A program made the position numbers and the translations under genes. The notes under the pieces are model-generated. The model was not told where the DNA came from. It was given only the letters and a program-made list of their open reading frames with translations, and ran no database searches. DNA of 64,000 bases from Actinomycetales bacterium (GTDB taxonomy: Bacteria > Actinomycetota > Actinomycetes > Actinomycetales > Dermatophilaceae), in the NCBI GenBank assembly GCA_002748155.1, contig PDRO01000004.1, positions 1 to 64,000 of the forward strand, given 5' to 3'. Each line of letters starts with the position of its first letter. Within the stretch, counting starts at the first letter, position 1. Positions 8,901 to 17,242 of this stretch are shown piece after piece.

Positions 8901-9746
8901 GTGGACGGTGCCGATGGTGCCCGGGTTGGTCAAGGTGATCGAGGTGCCGGCGAAGTCGCTGACCGCGAGTTTGTTGTCGCGGGCCTTCTTGACCATGTCT
9001 TCGTAGGCCGACCAGAACTGCACGAAGTCCATCGTCTCGGCGGCTTTGATCGAGGGCACGAGCAGCTGACGAGTCCCATCCGGTTTGGCCAGGTCGATGG
9101 CCAAACCGAGGTTGACGTGCGCAGGCACCTCGATCGCCGGCTTGCCGTCCTGCTCGGAGTAGGCGTAGTTCATCTCCGGCATGTCGGCCAGCGCCTTGAC
9201 CATGGCCCAGCCGATCAAGTGGGTGAACGAGACCTTGCCGCCCCGACTCCGTGCCAAGTGGTTGTTGATCACGGTGCGGTTGTCGATGAGCAACCGGGCC
9301 GGCACCGAGCGCACCGAGGTGGCCGTGGGCACCTCGAGGGAGGCGGCCATGTTCGTCACGATCCGGGCAGCCGGACCACGGAGCGGTTTGACGGCCGACT
9401 CCTCGGGCGATGCCGTCGGAGCCGGTGTCGGCACTTCGGGTGGCGCAGGGGGCGTCGTGGCGACCGGCGGCGCGGGAGCGACGGTGGGCTCGGGTCCTGC
9501 TGGTGGTGTGGCTTCTGGTGGTGCCGTGGGCTCCGGTTGGCTCGGGGTCGGTGTGGGTGGTGGGGCTGGGGGCGCGGGTACCGGCCCGCCTGCGGCGTGC
9601 TCCGGCCGGTAGTCGGCGAAGAACGGCCACCATGCCTTGTCGACGGTGTTCTTGTCCTGCCGGTATTGCTCGTACAGTTCGTCAACGAGCCATTCGTTGG
9701 GCCCGAAATCGCTCATCGGGTTTGCGGACGAAGACTGGTCAGGCAC
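5976..9746 (-). CDS. kgd: Multifunctional 2-oxoglutarate metabolism enzyme Kgd (E2-E1o fusion)
   Basis: 1256 residues. An N-terminal E1o segment ([16 protein letters not shown], about 10-50) leads into a Pro/Ala/Thr linker (about 55-120), an acyltransferase E2 catalytic domain (about 120-360, ending [14 protein letters not shown] with the catalytic His) and a thiamine-diphosphate E1o domain (about 380-1256; [27 protein letters not shown]). There is no lipoyl domain, as in other actinobacterial Kgd proteins, which work with the pyruvate dehydrogenase lipoyl partner and are regulated by GarA/OdhI. It carries out the 2-oxoglutarate to succinyl-CoA step of the TCA cycle. GTG start with AAAGAGG ten bases upstream. 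It appears monocistronic. Confidence 0.96.
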   Translation of the reverse strand: MPDQSSSANPMSDFGPNEWLVDELYEQYRQDKNTVDKAWWPFFADYRPEHAAGGPVPAPPAPPPTPTPSQPEPTAPPEATPPAGPEPTVAPAPPVATTPPAPPEVPTPAPTASPEESAVKPLRGPAARIVTNMAASLEVPTATSVRSVPARLLIDNRTVINNHLARSRGGKVSFTHLIGWAMVKALADMPEMNYAYSEQDGKPAIEVPAHVNLGLAIDLAKPDGTRQLLVPSIKAAETMDFVQFWSAYEDMVKKARDNKLAVSDFAGTSITLTNPGTIGTVHSVPRLMQGQGTIIGAGAMEYPAEWQGASAETLNRNAVSKILTLTSTYDHRIIQGAQSGDYLRRIHQLLLGADGFFDEIFTALRVPYEPIRWVQDVSVSHDDDINKVSRVQELIHAYRVRGHLMADTDPLEYRQRRHPDLDITEHGLTLWDLDRHFATGGFGGQPFLALRKILGILRDSYCRTIGIEYMHIQDPGQRHWIQSKCEVVHEKPSQDEQMRILRRLNAAEAFETFLQTKFVGQKRFSLEGGESAIALLDRILSRAAAEELDEVCIGMPHRGRLNILANIAGKSPGQIFREFEGKADPKSVQGSGDVKYHLGTEGTFTADDGSTTKVYLAANPSHLEAVNPVLEGIVRAKQDRLNLAGKAFTVLPILMHGDAAFSGQGVVAETLQQSGLRGYRTGGTIHVIVNNQVGFTTAPSASRSSVYSTDVARMIQAPIFHVNGDDPEACVRVAELAFEFRQKFHKDVVVDMVCYRRRGHNEGDDPSMTQPLMYNLIESKRSVRKLYTESLIGRGDISVDDAEAALRDYQQQLERVFLETRDATADKTLSPAASGDAGSGIDSRSGLEKPTAQVQDDAARHRDARLTAISEPTLLTIGDAWVKPPEGFTIHPKLKALMQRRAQMVREGGIDWGMGEMIAIGSLLMEGTPVRLAGQDSQRGTFVQRHAVLIDKATAEEWTPLLYLQPRQARFWVYNSLLSEYAAMGFEYGYSVERPDALVLWEAQFGDFTNGAQTIVDEFISSSEQKWGQRSSVVLLLPHGYEGQGPDHSSARIERFLQLFAENNMTVAYPSTPASHFHLLRRQAYARPRRPLIEFTPKSMLRLKAAASEPSDFTAGTFQPVLPDTRELSGVTRVLLCSGKVVWDLEAERAKREDTSTAILRVEQLAPIPAEELAQQLRVYPDAELVWVQDEPRNQGAWPFMALNLPELLAEEGERRPLRVVCRPASASPASGSNKKHEVEQAALMAQAFDREPVDR

Positions 9747-9905
9747 GGCTGGCTCGCCTCTTTCGCGGTCTCCCGACGTCGCCGTCGACGTCGGTACTGG
9801 ATCGTGGCGATCAGCCTAGCCGCGTGCGCGGGCGCTCAACTACTTGCCCGGCCGCATCGCCGGCCTCGAGAACCCGCCGAGCCCTGTTCGTCGACCGACA
9901 ACACC

Positions 9906-10700
9906 TCAGCTCACGTCACGGCGCAGGGTCAGCGCCGTACCCACCGCGGTCATTGCCGCGGCATACCCGGCCAGCACCAAGGCACCGGCCCACCAGGTGA
10001 GGGTCGGGGCATCGGGGGTCTGGCTCAAACCGCTCAAGGTAGCGTTGGTGGCACTGCTCGGGAAGAACTTGGCGATGTCGCCCCCCCAACTCTGCACGCT
10101 GAAGATCATGGCCAGGATCGGTTCCACGATCCATGCGACACCGATCGAGATGAGCAGAGCCGCGACCTGGTTGGGGATGAGGATGCCAGCGCCGAGACCG
10201 ATGAGTGCCCACAGACCCAGCACGAGCAGGCTGAGTGCGAGAGTCCGCCAGATAGTGCCGTCCGGGAAGGGTGAGCCACCCTTGGCCGCGATGACGGTTG
10301 CGCCGACACCGACGGCCCCGACGAGTGACACGAGCCCGTAGAAGGCTCCGATCACCAGCAGCGCGATGACCTTCGTGGTCATGACGATCGAACGCTTGGG
10401 GGTGGCCAAGAAGGTCGCGGTGATCGTCTTGTGGCGGTACTCGGTGCCGATCGCGAGCACCCCGATCGCCAGGGTCAACAGATAGCTGACGCCGAGTCCG
10501 CCGGTGTAGACGGTGCGGACGGCGGCCGGATCGTCGATTCCGGAGACCCCGGCTTCGGCGAACTCGGGTGAGTCGAGCGCGAGCAGTGCGAACAGGGCGG
10601 CCATCCCTGCTCCGGCGACGAAGACACCGATTGCCATGCCCCACCACATCCGCGTGGTGAAGAACTTGCGCAGCTCCGCTGCGACGGCGTGCCCGATCAT
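9906..10700 (-). CDS. ABC-2 type transporter permease
   Basis: 264 residues with six predicted membrane spans. It begins MIGHAVAAELRKFFTTRMWWG, the usual ABC-2 permease opening, and the remainder alternates hydrophobic helices with short loops. Its ATG overlaps the stop of the ATPase gene by four bases (ATGA), so the two subunits are coupled. The substrate is unknown; this class often confers bacteriocin, lantibiotic or drug efflux. Confidence 0.88.
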   Translation of the reverse strand: MIGHAVAAELRKFFTTRMWWGMAIGVFVAGAGMAALFALLALDSPEFAEAGVSGIDDPAAVRTVYTGGLGVSYLLTLAIGVLAIGTEYRHKTITATFLATPKRSIVMTTKVIALLVIGAFYGLVSLVGAVGVGATVIAAKGGSPFPDGTIWRTLALSLLVLGLWALIGLGAGILIPNQVAALLISIGVAWIVEPILAMIFSVQSWGGDIAKFFPSSATNATLSGLSQTPDAPTLTWWAGALVLAGYAAAMTAVGTALTLRRDVS

Positions 10701-11698
10701 GCCTGCTGTCCCGTCTGCTCGGATGATTGGGCGCGGTCGCCCAGGTTGCGGTTGCGGTGTTCGGGTGATTCAGTGAGCTTGAAGAACAGGGCTTCGAGAT
10801 CGCTCGTGAGATGGCGGAGCTCGCTGAGCGGCACGTGGCCCTGCAAGGCCAGCTGCCCGACCCTGGCCAGATCGTCGGTGCGCACCGTGAGTGCACCGTC
10901 GGGGCGGGTCTCGGCGGTCAACCCCCCGACGAGCAAGGCGCTGCGTAGGCCGTCCGGGTCGCTGGAGCGCACCAAAGCGGTGGGCTCGCCGCGTAGCTCC
11001 GTGATCGGCCCTTGGGCCACGCGCACCCCGTTGGCGATGATGATGATGTCGTCAACCGTCTGCTCCATCTCGGCGAGTAGATGGCTGGACACGAGGATGG
11101 TCTTGCCCTGATCGGCCAGATGCCGCAGGAATCCGCGTAGCCACCGAATGCCCTCGGGATCCAGCCCGTTGGCCGGTTCGTCGAGCAGCAACACCCCTGG
11201 GTCACCGAGCAGGGCGGCCGCCAACCCCAAGCGTTGGCGCATCCCCATCGAATAGCCGCCGGCGCGTTTGCGGGCCGCTGCTGGGATGCCCACTTGCTCG
11301 AGGAGTTCGTCGGCGCGGGCCAGGGGTATGCCGCCCGCGCTCGCGAGCACCCGCAGGTGGTCTCGGCCGGTTCGGCCCGGGTGGAAGTTCGTCGACTCGA
11401 GCGCCGCACCGACAGTCTGCAGCGGGTGGGGCAGGTCGTCATAGCGGCGCCCGCCGATCGTCGCGGTTCCCGAGGTGGGTCGGACCAGGCCGAGCAGCAT
11501 CCGCAAAGTGGTCGTCTTGCCGGCACCGTTCGGGCCGAGGAACCCGGTGACCCGGCCCGGCCGGACGGTGAAGTCGAGGTCGTCGACGGCGGTGAGTGAG
11601 CCGAAGCGCTTGGTGAGTCCGGACACCTCGATGGCCCACCCGTTGTGATCGGCGCCCGTGGGGGGTGAGGTGGGCGCGGGTGAGGGTGCCGTGGTCAT
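10697..11698 (-). CDS. ABC transporter ATP-binding protein (ABC-2 exporter)
   Basis: 333 residues from ATG at 11698 (MTTAPSPAP...). A single nucleotide-binding domain: Walker A GPNGAGKTT, signature YSMGMRQRLGLAAALL, Walker B LLLDEPANGLDP and H-loop SSH. The C-terminal ~70 residues form the accessory region seen in CcmA/DrrA-like exporters. It is the first gene of a two-gene exporter operon. The start is a choice: upstream in-frame starts up to 11797 exist but the family begins near the start used here. Confidence 0.88.
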   Translation of the reverse strand: MTTAPSPAPTSPPTGADHNGWAIEVSGLTKRFGSLTAVDDLDFTVRPGRVTGFLGPNGAGKTTTLRMLLGLVRPTSGTATIGGRRYDDLPHPLQTVGAALESTNFHPGRTGRDHLRVLASAGGIPLARADELLEQVGIPAAARKRAGGYSMGMRQRLGLAAALLGDPGVLLLDEPANGLDPEGIRWLRGFLRHLADQGKTILVSSHLLAEMEQTVDDIIIIANGVRVAQGPITELRGEPTALVRSSDPDGLRSALLVGGLTAETRPDGALTVRTDDLARVGQLALQGHVPLSELRHLTSDLEALFFKLTESPEHRNRNLGDRAQSSEQTGQQA

Positions 11699-11860
11699 CG
11701 GTCGAGCTCGTGGGTCGGTCGCATGAGTCCATCGAAACAGGTCGGGCGCGGCTACGCATCCGTAGCGCGACGGAAATCCGGGTTCGGGCCGGGTCATCCA
11801 CGAGGAGGATCAGGGACGGCTCGGGGTGATCCCTGACCCGTCTTGAGTAGGGTGAGCCCG

Positions 11861-13192
11861 ATGGTCGAGTGGGTTCTGGTCTTGGCGGCTGTCGCTTTGA
11901 CCGCCGGAACGGCGGTCTTCGTGGCGACCGAGTTCTCTCTCGTCGCGCTGGACCGGCCGGCAGTGCAACGCGCCGCGACCGAGGGCGATGCCCGAGCCAA
12001 CGTGGTGCTGGAGTCGTTGCGCCGACTCTCGACCCAACTGTCGGCTGCTCAGGTCGGCATCACCCTGACGACCCTGATCGTCGGTTTCCTCGCGCAGCCC
12101 TCGATCGGGGTCTTGCTCGAAACGCCCCTGGCAAGGGTGCTTCCAGCGGCTTCGGTGGAATCGGTCAGCGCCACCCTGGCGCTGGTGTTGGTGACCGCCT
12201 TCTCGATGGTTTTCGGTGAATTGCTGCCACAGTTCCTCGGGATCTCGGCGCCCTTGGCGACGGCCAAGGTCGTGGCCCGGCCGGTGCGCGTCTTCTCGGT
12301 CGTCGCCTGGCCGCTGATCGTCGGGCTCAACGGTTCTGCCAATGCCTTCTTGCGGTTGCTGCGAATCGAGCCGCAGGAGGAGCTCTCCGGGGCACGCACT
12401 CCGCAGGAGTTGGCCAGTCTCGTGCGGCGTTCCGCCGAAGCAGGCACGCTGCAAGCCGCCACCGCCGAGCGGCTCACTCGTTCGATCGACTTCGTCGAGC
12501 GCACCGCTGCCGACGTGATGACCCCCCGAGTGCGTGCTTCCGCGATCGACCGCACGGCCAGCGCCGCCGACGTGGTGACGTTGTGTATGCGCACCGGCCG
12601 GTCCCGGTTCCCGGTGCTCGGCGAGGATTGGGACGACATCGACGGGATCGTGCACGTCAAGAAGGCGGTCGCCGTGCCGCCGGAGCGCCGTGACGCGGTG
12701 CCGGTATCGGCATTGATGACCGAGCACACCGTCGTGCCCGAGACGATCCGGCTCGCGCCGCTGCTGCATCAGCTGCGGGCCTCCGGCCTGCAGTTCGCTG
12801 TCGTCGTCGACGAGTACGGCGGCACGAGTGGCGTGGTCACCCTCGAGGACGTCGTCGAGGAACTCGTCGGCGAAGTCGCCGACGAACACGACGTTTTCGC
12901 CGGCCAGGGGAGGCACCTTCCGGACGGGTCATGGTCGGTGCCGGCGATGTGGCGTCCTGACGAGGTGCGTGAGCGGATCGGCGCTCCCGTTCCCGACGAC
13001 GCGGCATACGAGACCCTTGGGGGATTCCTGATGGCCCGGCTCGGACGGATCCCGGCTGCGGGTGACGTGCTCGAGCTGCCGGACTGGCGGTTCGACGTGG
13101 TCCGGATGGACGGGCGTCGAGTGGCCCGAGTGCACATCCGTCCCCAGTTCGGCTCTGCCGAGCACCCGGGCGAGGTCGGAGACCGCACGTGA
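11861..13192 (+). CDS. CNNM/CorC-type membrane transporter with CBS pair
   Basis: 443 residues. Layout: DUF21/CNNM membrane domain (about 1-195, four spans), two CBS domains (about 215-335; DVMTPRVRASAIDR, VVDEYGGTSGVVTLEDVVEELVGE) and a CorC_HlyC FAD-like C-terminal domain (about 350-430). Older annotation calls these hemolysins; family members are implicated in Mg2+/Co2+ export. ATG at 11861 is chosen because AGGGTGAG lies just upstream. It overlaps the next gene by four bases (GTGA), and the two probably form a heteromer or act in sequence. Confidence 0.9.
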   Translation: MVEWVLVLAAVALTAGTAVFVATEFSLVALDRPAVQRAATEGDARANVVLESLRRLSTQLSAAQVGITLTTLIVGFLAQPSIGVLLETPLARVLPAASVESVSATLALVLVTAFSMVFGELLPQFLGISAPLATAKVVARPVRVFSVVAWPLIVGLNGSANAFLRLLRIEPQEELSGARTPQELASLVRRSAEAGTLQAATAERLTRSIDFVERTAADVMTPRVRASAIDRTASAADVVTLCMRTGRSRFPVLGEDWDDIDGIVHVKKAVAVPPERRDAVPVSALMTEHTVVPETIRLAPLLHQLRASGLQFAVVVDEYGGTSGVVTLEDVVEELVGEVADEHDVFAGQGRHLPDGSWSVPAMWRPDEVRERIGAPVPDDAAYETLGGFLMARLGRIPAAGDVLELPDWRFDVVRMDGRRVARVHIRPQFGSAEHPGEVGDRT

Positions 13193-14229
13193 GCCACGCC
13201 CTCGCCCTGTGGATCTCGGTCGCGCTATTGCTGGGCAACGCCTACTTCGTCGGGGCCGAGTTCGCTGCCATGGCGACCCGCAGATCAGCCCTCGAGCCTA
13301 TGGCAGCGGCTGGCAGCCGTCGCGCTGCCCGGTGCCTGGAAGCCCTGGAACACATGGGCTCGATGCTGGCCACCGCCCAGCTGGGGATCACCGTGTGCTC
13401 GGTCGGTCTCGGGGCCCTCGCCGAAGCGGCGCTGCATGAGTTGCTGCACCCGGTGGCCGCACTGCTGCCGCTCGGCGAGGTCTGGGTCGACCTCATCAGC
13501 CTCGCCGTCGCCCTGCTCATCGTGGTCTACCTGCACGTCGTCGCCGGCGAGATGATTCCCAAGAACCTGGCCCTGGCCGGACCGGACCGGGCCGCGCTCA
13601 TCCTGGTGCCCAGCCTGGCGCTGATCGCGCGGTTGCTCGGCCCGGTGGTGCGGATCATGGAGTGGATCGCCAAGGCGCTCGTCCGCGGCGTCTTCCGCAC
13701 CGAACCCAAGGACGAGATCGCCTCGGCGTTCACTGCCGAGGAAGTCGCCCACATCGTCGATGAGAGCCACCGGGAAGGGCTGATCGGACCCCAGCGGCAG
13801 GGATTGGTGCGTTCGGCGCTCGAATTCAGTGGCAAGCTCGCCGAAGACGTCGCCGTGGGGCTCGAGAAACTCGTCATCGTGTCGCACGGCGTCACGACGG
13901 CCGACATCGAACGCCTCGTCGCGCGCACCGGCTTCTCCCGCTACCCCTACGTGGATGCCGACGGGGCGGTCACCGGCTACCTGCACCTCAAGGACGTGCT
14001 GGAATCCTCCGCCGACAAGCGGCAACGGGAGATCGCGGTCAAGTGGGTCCGTCGACTCGCGACGGTGAGCACCGGAGACGGCATCGAGGACGTGTTGACG
14101 ACCATGCAGCGCTCGGGGTCACACCTGGCCCGGGTCGTCGGTGCCGACGGCACGGTCGTCGGGGTGCTGTTTCTCGAGGACGTCATCGAGGAACTGGTCG
14201 GCGAGGTCAACGACGCCACCCGCCGCTAG
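13189..14229 (+). CDS. Second CNNM/CorC-type membrane transporter
   Basis: 346 residues. The membrane domain DUF21 (about 1-195) and a CBS pair (about 210-340, ending VGVLFLEDVIEELVGEVNDATRR) are present, but the CorC_HlyC domain of its partner is absent, a pattern common in tandem actinobacterial pairs. The GTG start overlaps the stop of the preceding gene. The TAG stop shares a CTAG tetramer (14226-14229) with the stop codon of the oppositely oriented channel gene. Confidence 0.9.
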   Translation: MSHALALWISVALLLGNAYFVGAEFAAMATRRSALEPMAAAGSRRAARCLEALEHMGSMLATAQLGITVCSVGLGALAEAALHELLHPVAALLPLGEVWVDLISLAVALLIVVYLHVVAGEMIPKNLALAGPDRAALILVPSLALIARLLGPVVRIMEWIAKALVRGVFRTEPKDEIASAFTAEEVAHIVDESHREGLIGPQRQGLVRSALEFSGKLAEDVAVGLEKLVIVSHGVTTADIERLVARTGFSRYPYVDADGAVTGYLHLKDVLESSADKRQREIAVKWVRRLATVSTGDGIEDVLTTMQRSGSHLARVVGADGTVVGVLFLEDVIEELVGEVNDATRR

Positions 14230-15077
14230 GGTCGGTTTCGATCGTGCTCTTGATGTGCCGTCGCCCTTGCCGTCGATTCAGCCGCCACCCCGGCTGACCC
14301 CTCTGCCGTCGAGCGTGGCAGAGCGCCGGCCCGCAACTCGACCAGCTCGGCATGCACCTGCTCCAACTGTTGCGAGAGACGGACGATGTCGGCCCGGGTC
14401 GCTGCCTCGGTCTGCTCCTCGACATCACGGATCCGTTCGATGAGCCACGACGCCATGGATGCCGTGACGATGCCGAGCAGGGCGATGCCACAGACCATCA
14501 GGCCGCCCGCCACCAGCCGCCCGCCCACAGTCACCGGTGTGTAGTCGCCATACCCCACGGTGGTCGCGGTCACCGTCGCCCACCACAGGGCATCACCGAA
14601 GGTCTGGATCTGTCCGTCGGCGGCACGTTCCTCGTCGAGCACGGCCAGCGCGCCCAGGTAGATGACCAGCGATATCGCGCCGAGAACGTAGATCGTGACT
14701 CGTCCGCGGACCGCCGTCGTGGCCCGGTCGTGGAGTCGGTTGAGCACCCGCAGCAGCGTGATCAGGCGAACCAAGCGCAACATCTGGAAGACCGGTAGCA
14801 GCAACGCGATGACGTCGAGCACATGTCGACGCAGGAAACGGCCTTTTGCCTCAGCGCGGCGCCACTGGATGAAGAAGTCCACTCCGAAGATCGCCCAACA
14901 CGTCCACACCAGGGCCTCACACAGGTCATGCACGGTGGGACTGGCCTGCGGTCTGATGATCGGCACCGAGAAGGCCACGATGAAGACGACCGCGGTGACG
15001 ACCAACACCAGCTCGTGCCAGCGCTGGGTCCGGGTGCGCATAGGGGAACCGGGCTCGAGGGGCGGGGTCGATGCCAT
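14226..15077 (-). CDS. Six-helix potassium channel
   Basis: 283 residues from ATG at 15077 (an in-frame GTG at 15122 is possible). An S1-S4-like region contains a basic helix (MLRLVRLITLLRVLNRLHDR, S4-like), followed by S5, a pore loop with the K+ selectivity filter TVGYGD, and S6. The C-terminus is a short amphipathic, probably coiled-coil, segment (RLSQQLEQVHAELVEL) for tetramerisation. This is the KvAP/Kch-like bacterial voltage-gated class. Stop codon nested with that of the CNNM gene. Confidence 0.9.
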   Translation of the reverse strand: MASTPPLEPGSPMRTRTQRWHELVLVVTAVVFIVAFSVPIIRPQASPTVHDLCEALVWTCWAIFGVDFFIQWRRAEAKGRFLRRHVLDVIALLLPVFQMLRLVRLITLLRVLNRLHDRATTAVRGRVTIYVLGAISLVIYLGALAVLDEERAADGQIQTFGDALWWATVTATTVGYGDYTPVTVGGRLVAGGLMVCGIALLGIVTASMASWLIERIRDVEEQTEAATRADIVRLSQQLEQVHAELVELRAGALPRSTAEGSAGVAAESTARATAHQEHDRNRP

Positions 15078-15303
15078 GGGCCTGATGATGCCTGGTCCGT
15101 CGGCGCTGCGGCGCGGTATCACTCGATCTGGATCGACTAACCCACGATGACACGTGTGCCCATGTGCGCCGCGTCGCCAAACTGAGCCTAAGGGATCACT
15201 TTCGATGGTGCTCTCTTGCCAGGCGTAAGAGGCAGTTGCTGTTCTGTCTACGCGCTGCCGTTTCCATGCACCGATCAGTCCGTCAAGCCATGAACGATCC
15301 GGG

Positions 15304-16176
15304 CTAGGCGAGAGAGACCTCTCTGATTCTTCTGACTGTTCTCTCGATACCCTGCTGATCTTCCTTGCCGACGAAGAACGTCAGGTCAAGAATCGGGATA
15401 ATCCTCATCTGTAGCTCAATCTTCTCCCGCTCAACGTGGCTGCCATAGGCAGCCAATGCGGCGTCCAGGACCTCCACGTCCGTCATGCCGGCAAAATCAA
15501 TCGAAACGTCGCGGTAGCCGGTGTCCCCGAAGTCAATAATCCCGACTCGTCTATCGCCGGAGTGGATCATGTTCCAATAGCCCAGATCGCCGTGACAAAG
15601 GCCTTTGTTGAGACCAAGCTTGGCCATTCGTGCAGGGTAGTGCTTGCTGACCAGGCCACGTATCGCTGACACCTCGTTGTGGGTGAAATGTCTGCTAGCG
15701 GTAGGCAAACTAAGCTCCATTGTTTTCTCGTGCTCGGCGGACTCGCTTTCTAGGGAAATGGTCGGCGCTCCTGCCAGATCTTGCTGATGAAATTGCTTCA
15801 AGAACGTACCCAGTGCTGCACCAATCCCGGCTTTTTCGTCCTTGCTCAACGACTGGGACACCTGATCCAATGGCGCCCCCACGACACCTCGGTAGCCAAT
15901 ATAGTCTCTGTCGGGGTGTTCCCACAGAATCTCTGGGATTAGTACGTCGCCGCGTATGTGATGCGCTGTCTTGCATGCTGGCACCTCGAAGCGATACTCC
16001 TCCTTCACCGACTCGTTCCGTGGGAACTTGAAAGCAATCTCGCCGTCGCGGATTATATAGACCCGGCTTGTCCAGCCACAATCATTGAAGATGATCTCAG
16101 TTGCGTCATCCAGCTGCAGCAGGTCGCGAATGATCGCCTCCTCCCGTGGTCGGGTTTGTTTGCCCTTTTCTTGCAT
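15304..16176 (-). CDS. Aminoglycoside phosphotransferase (APH)-family kinase
   Basis: 290 residues. Kinase-like fold: ATP-binding lysine in IAFKFPRN (about residue 50), Brenner motif HGDLGYWNM with catalytic Asp and Asn, and the metal-binding IDFGDTGYRD. The family phosphorylates aminoglycosides, macrolides or small metabolites; the substrate is not predictable. Base composition is near 50% GC, far below the neighbours, and codon choice differs, so recent horizontal gain is likely. It lies 0.8 kb from tRNA-Arg. Transcription appears to start at the ATG from an extended -10 (16183-16191). Resistance is only a possibility. Confidence 0.85.
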   Translation of the reverse strand: MQEKGKQTRPREEAIIRDLLQLDDATEIIFNDCGWTSRVYIIRDGEIAFKFPRNESVKEEYRFEVPACKTAHHIRGDVLIPEILWEHPDRDYIGYRGVVGAPLDQVSQSLSKDEKAGIGAALGTFLKQFHQQDLAGAPTISLESESAEHEKTMELSLPTASRHFTHNEVSAIRGLVSKHYPARMAKLGLNKGLCHGDLGYWNMIHSGDRRVGIIDFGDTGYRDVSIDFAGMTDVEVLDAALAAYGSHVEREKIELQMRIIPILDLTFFVGKEDQQGIERTVRRIREVSLA

Positions 16177-16182
16177 GCTGCG

Positions 16183-16191
16183 ATTGTAGCA
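16183..16191 (-). promoter_or_regulatory. Extended -10, leaderless promoter of the APH gene
   Basis: On the minus strand TGC-TACAAT (plus 16183-16191) is a good extended -10. Six bases separate it from the ATG, so the transcript should be leaderless. No -35 is needed with an extended -10 and none is clear. Confidence 0.55.
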
Positions 16192-16523
16192 AGACGGTGA
16201 CGAGGCTTGTGCTTGTTTCCGCGCAAGAAGCTATAGATATGAGATGCGGACCTCAAGGATTCGTCTTGTGCTAGGTGCCTACTTGGCCCGAATCCACCGA
16301 TGGGTGGGTGGGGTGAGCGCGTCGTGACGTGAGACTGCCCTTGCGGGGCGGGAGAATCGGTGTTGCTTGGGCAAGACTTCGGCTGTGACGCGAAGGGCAT
16401 CTCGTCGATGCGACTGTGTGCATTCTCGTGGCCGGGTGTCGATCGAGGTCGGCGATCCCAGTCCGGTGTCCTCGGCCGGACTGATCCCGGTCCTGGCGTG
16501 TGCAGATCGAGCGGGGATAGGAA

Positions 16524-16760
16524 CGGTCGGCCCAGGAACGTCGGGGATTCGAGTCACGGTCGCGGTAGTCGGCAGTCATCCCTTGGTTTGCTGCGTTTCG
16601 GTGCTGTTTCGCAGGTCGGGGCGTCACGTTTGGGAGGTTCGGCCGCCGATAGCGCCTGCGCAGCTACCATTTCCGGCCGAACTTGCTACATGCGGGGCGG
16701 GACCCGCCGTCTGGCGACGGTTTCGTGCAGGTCACCACGCGGTCGGCCCAGGAACGCCGG
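16524..16760. repeat. 21 bp direct repeats, 216 bp apart
   Basis: CGGTCGGCCCAGGAACG followed by TCGG (16524-16544) or CCGG (16740-16760): 20 of 21 positions match. The palindromic repeat copy A lies between them. They could be remnants of a target duplication or just a local duplication. Confidence 0.7.
16636..16689. repeat. Dispersed palindromic repeat, copy A
   Basis: 54 bp that aligns without gaps to 24428-24480 (39 of 53 identical) and 27933-27986 (39 of 54). Shared plan: GTTCGGCCGC, variable bases, TGCGCAG core, then CCGGCCGAA and a CTTGC-like end. Confidence 0.75.
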
Positions 16761-16940
16761 CGGGTTTAGTCTTAGTCAAGCCCTCTTCCACCTCATCTGA
16801 GTCTGCGACACCACTGTCACCGGACGGGTCGCCGCGAAGCCGCAGGGCGCCCCCGCGTCCACAGATAGCTCGGTGGCGATGACGGCCGACGCCGAGCCCT
16901 GGCAGCCCACCCGCACCATGAGGAGACCCTCACAACGTAC

Positions 16941-16969
16941 AAACCCCCGTTCACGGCAAACGGAGGCTT
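16941..16969 (-). terminator. Terminator of tRNA-Arg
   Basis: Downstream of the tRNA on the minus strand, an 11 bp stem (plus 16941-16951 with 16959-16969, two G-U pairs) with a 7-base loop is followed by a T-containing GTTTGT end. It begins 14 bases after the tRNA CCA end. Confidence 0.65.
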
Positions 16970-16983
16970 GGCGGAAATGCGTG

Positions 16984-17058
16984 TGGCGCCCCCAGCAGGA
17001 TTCGAACCTGCGCTCCCGCCTCCGGAGGGCGGTGCTCTATCCCCTGAGCTATGGGGGC
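16984..17058 (-). tRNA. tRNA-Arg (anticodon CCG)
   Basis: 75 nt including encoded CCA. Acceptor GCCCCCA pairs with TGGGGGC, the discriminator is G, the D arm is GCTC...GAGC, the anticodon stem CCGCC/GGCGG carries loop CTCCGGA (anticodon CCG, reads CGG), and the T arm contains CAGGTTCGAATCCTG. All four arms pair perfectly. Confidence 0.97.
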
Positions 17059-17242
17059 TGACCGGAACGCGACGGTCGGTCTGCAGCGATCGTGCCGCTT
17101 CTTCGTGCGACGTACCGTCGGCGCAGCACACTAGCAGCCTAGTCCGCTCGCGGTGGAACCGACGGCCGCCGGTCAGGGATCGGTCATCTTGGTGCGCGGA
17201 ATGGCGCCACCCGGTGGGCTGGTCCGCGACAGGATATGGGGC

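Larger units (their letters stand above)
16177..16940. other. Gene-free stretch between APH gene and tRNA-Arg
   Basis: About 760 bp with no believable gene: open frames here are Arg/Ser/Pro-rich and lack ribosome binding sites. It holds an 8 bp perfect hairpin (CAGTCCGG/CCGGACTG, 16459-16483), a 21 bp direct repeat (16524-16544 and 16740-16760, 20 of 21 identical) and copy A of a dispersed palindromic repeat (16636-16689). It may be the decayed flank of the insertion that brought the APH gene. Confidence 0.5.

Noticed and set aside
8224..9633. Long open frames antisense to or overlapping kgd
   Set aside because: Typical shadow frames of a high-GC gene; no family motifs, with His/Arg/Pro-rich products.
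16546..16556. GGATTCGAGTC resembling a tRNA T-arm
   Set aside because: No acceptor, anticodon or D arm can be folded around it; probably chance.
16367..16882. Open frame of 171 codons in the gap before tRNA-Arg
   Set aside because: Composition is Arg/Ser/Pro-rich, there is no ribosome binding site and it runs through the palindromic and direct repeats.
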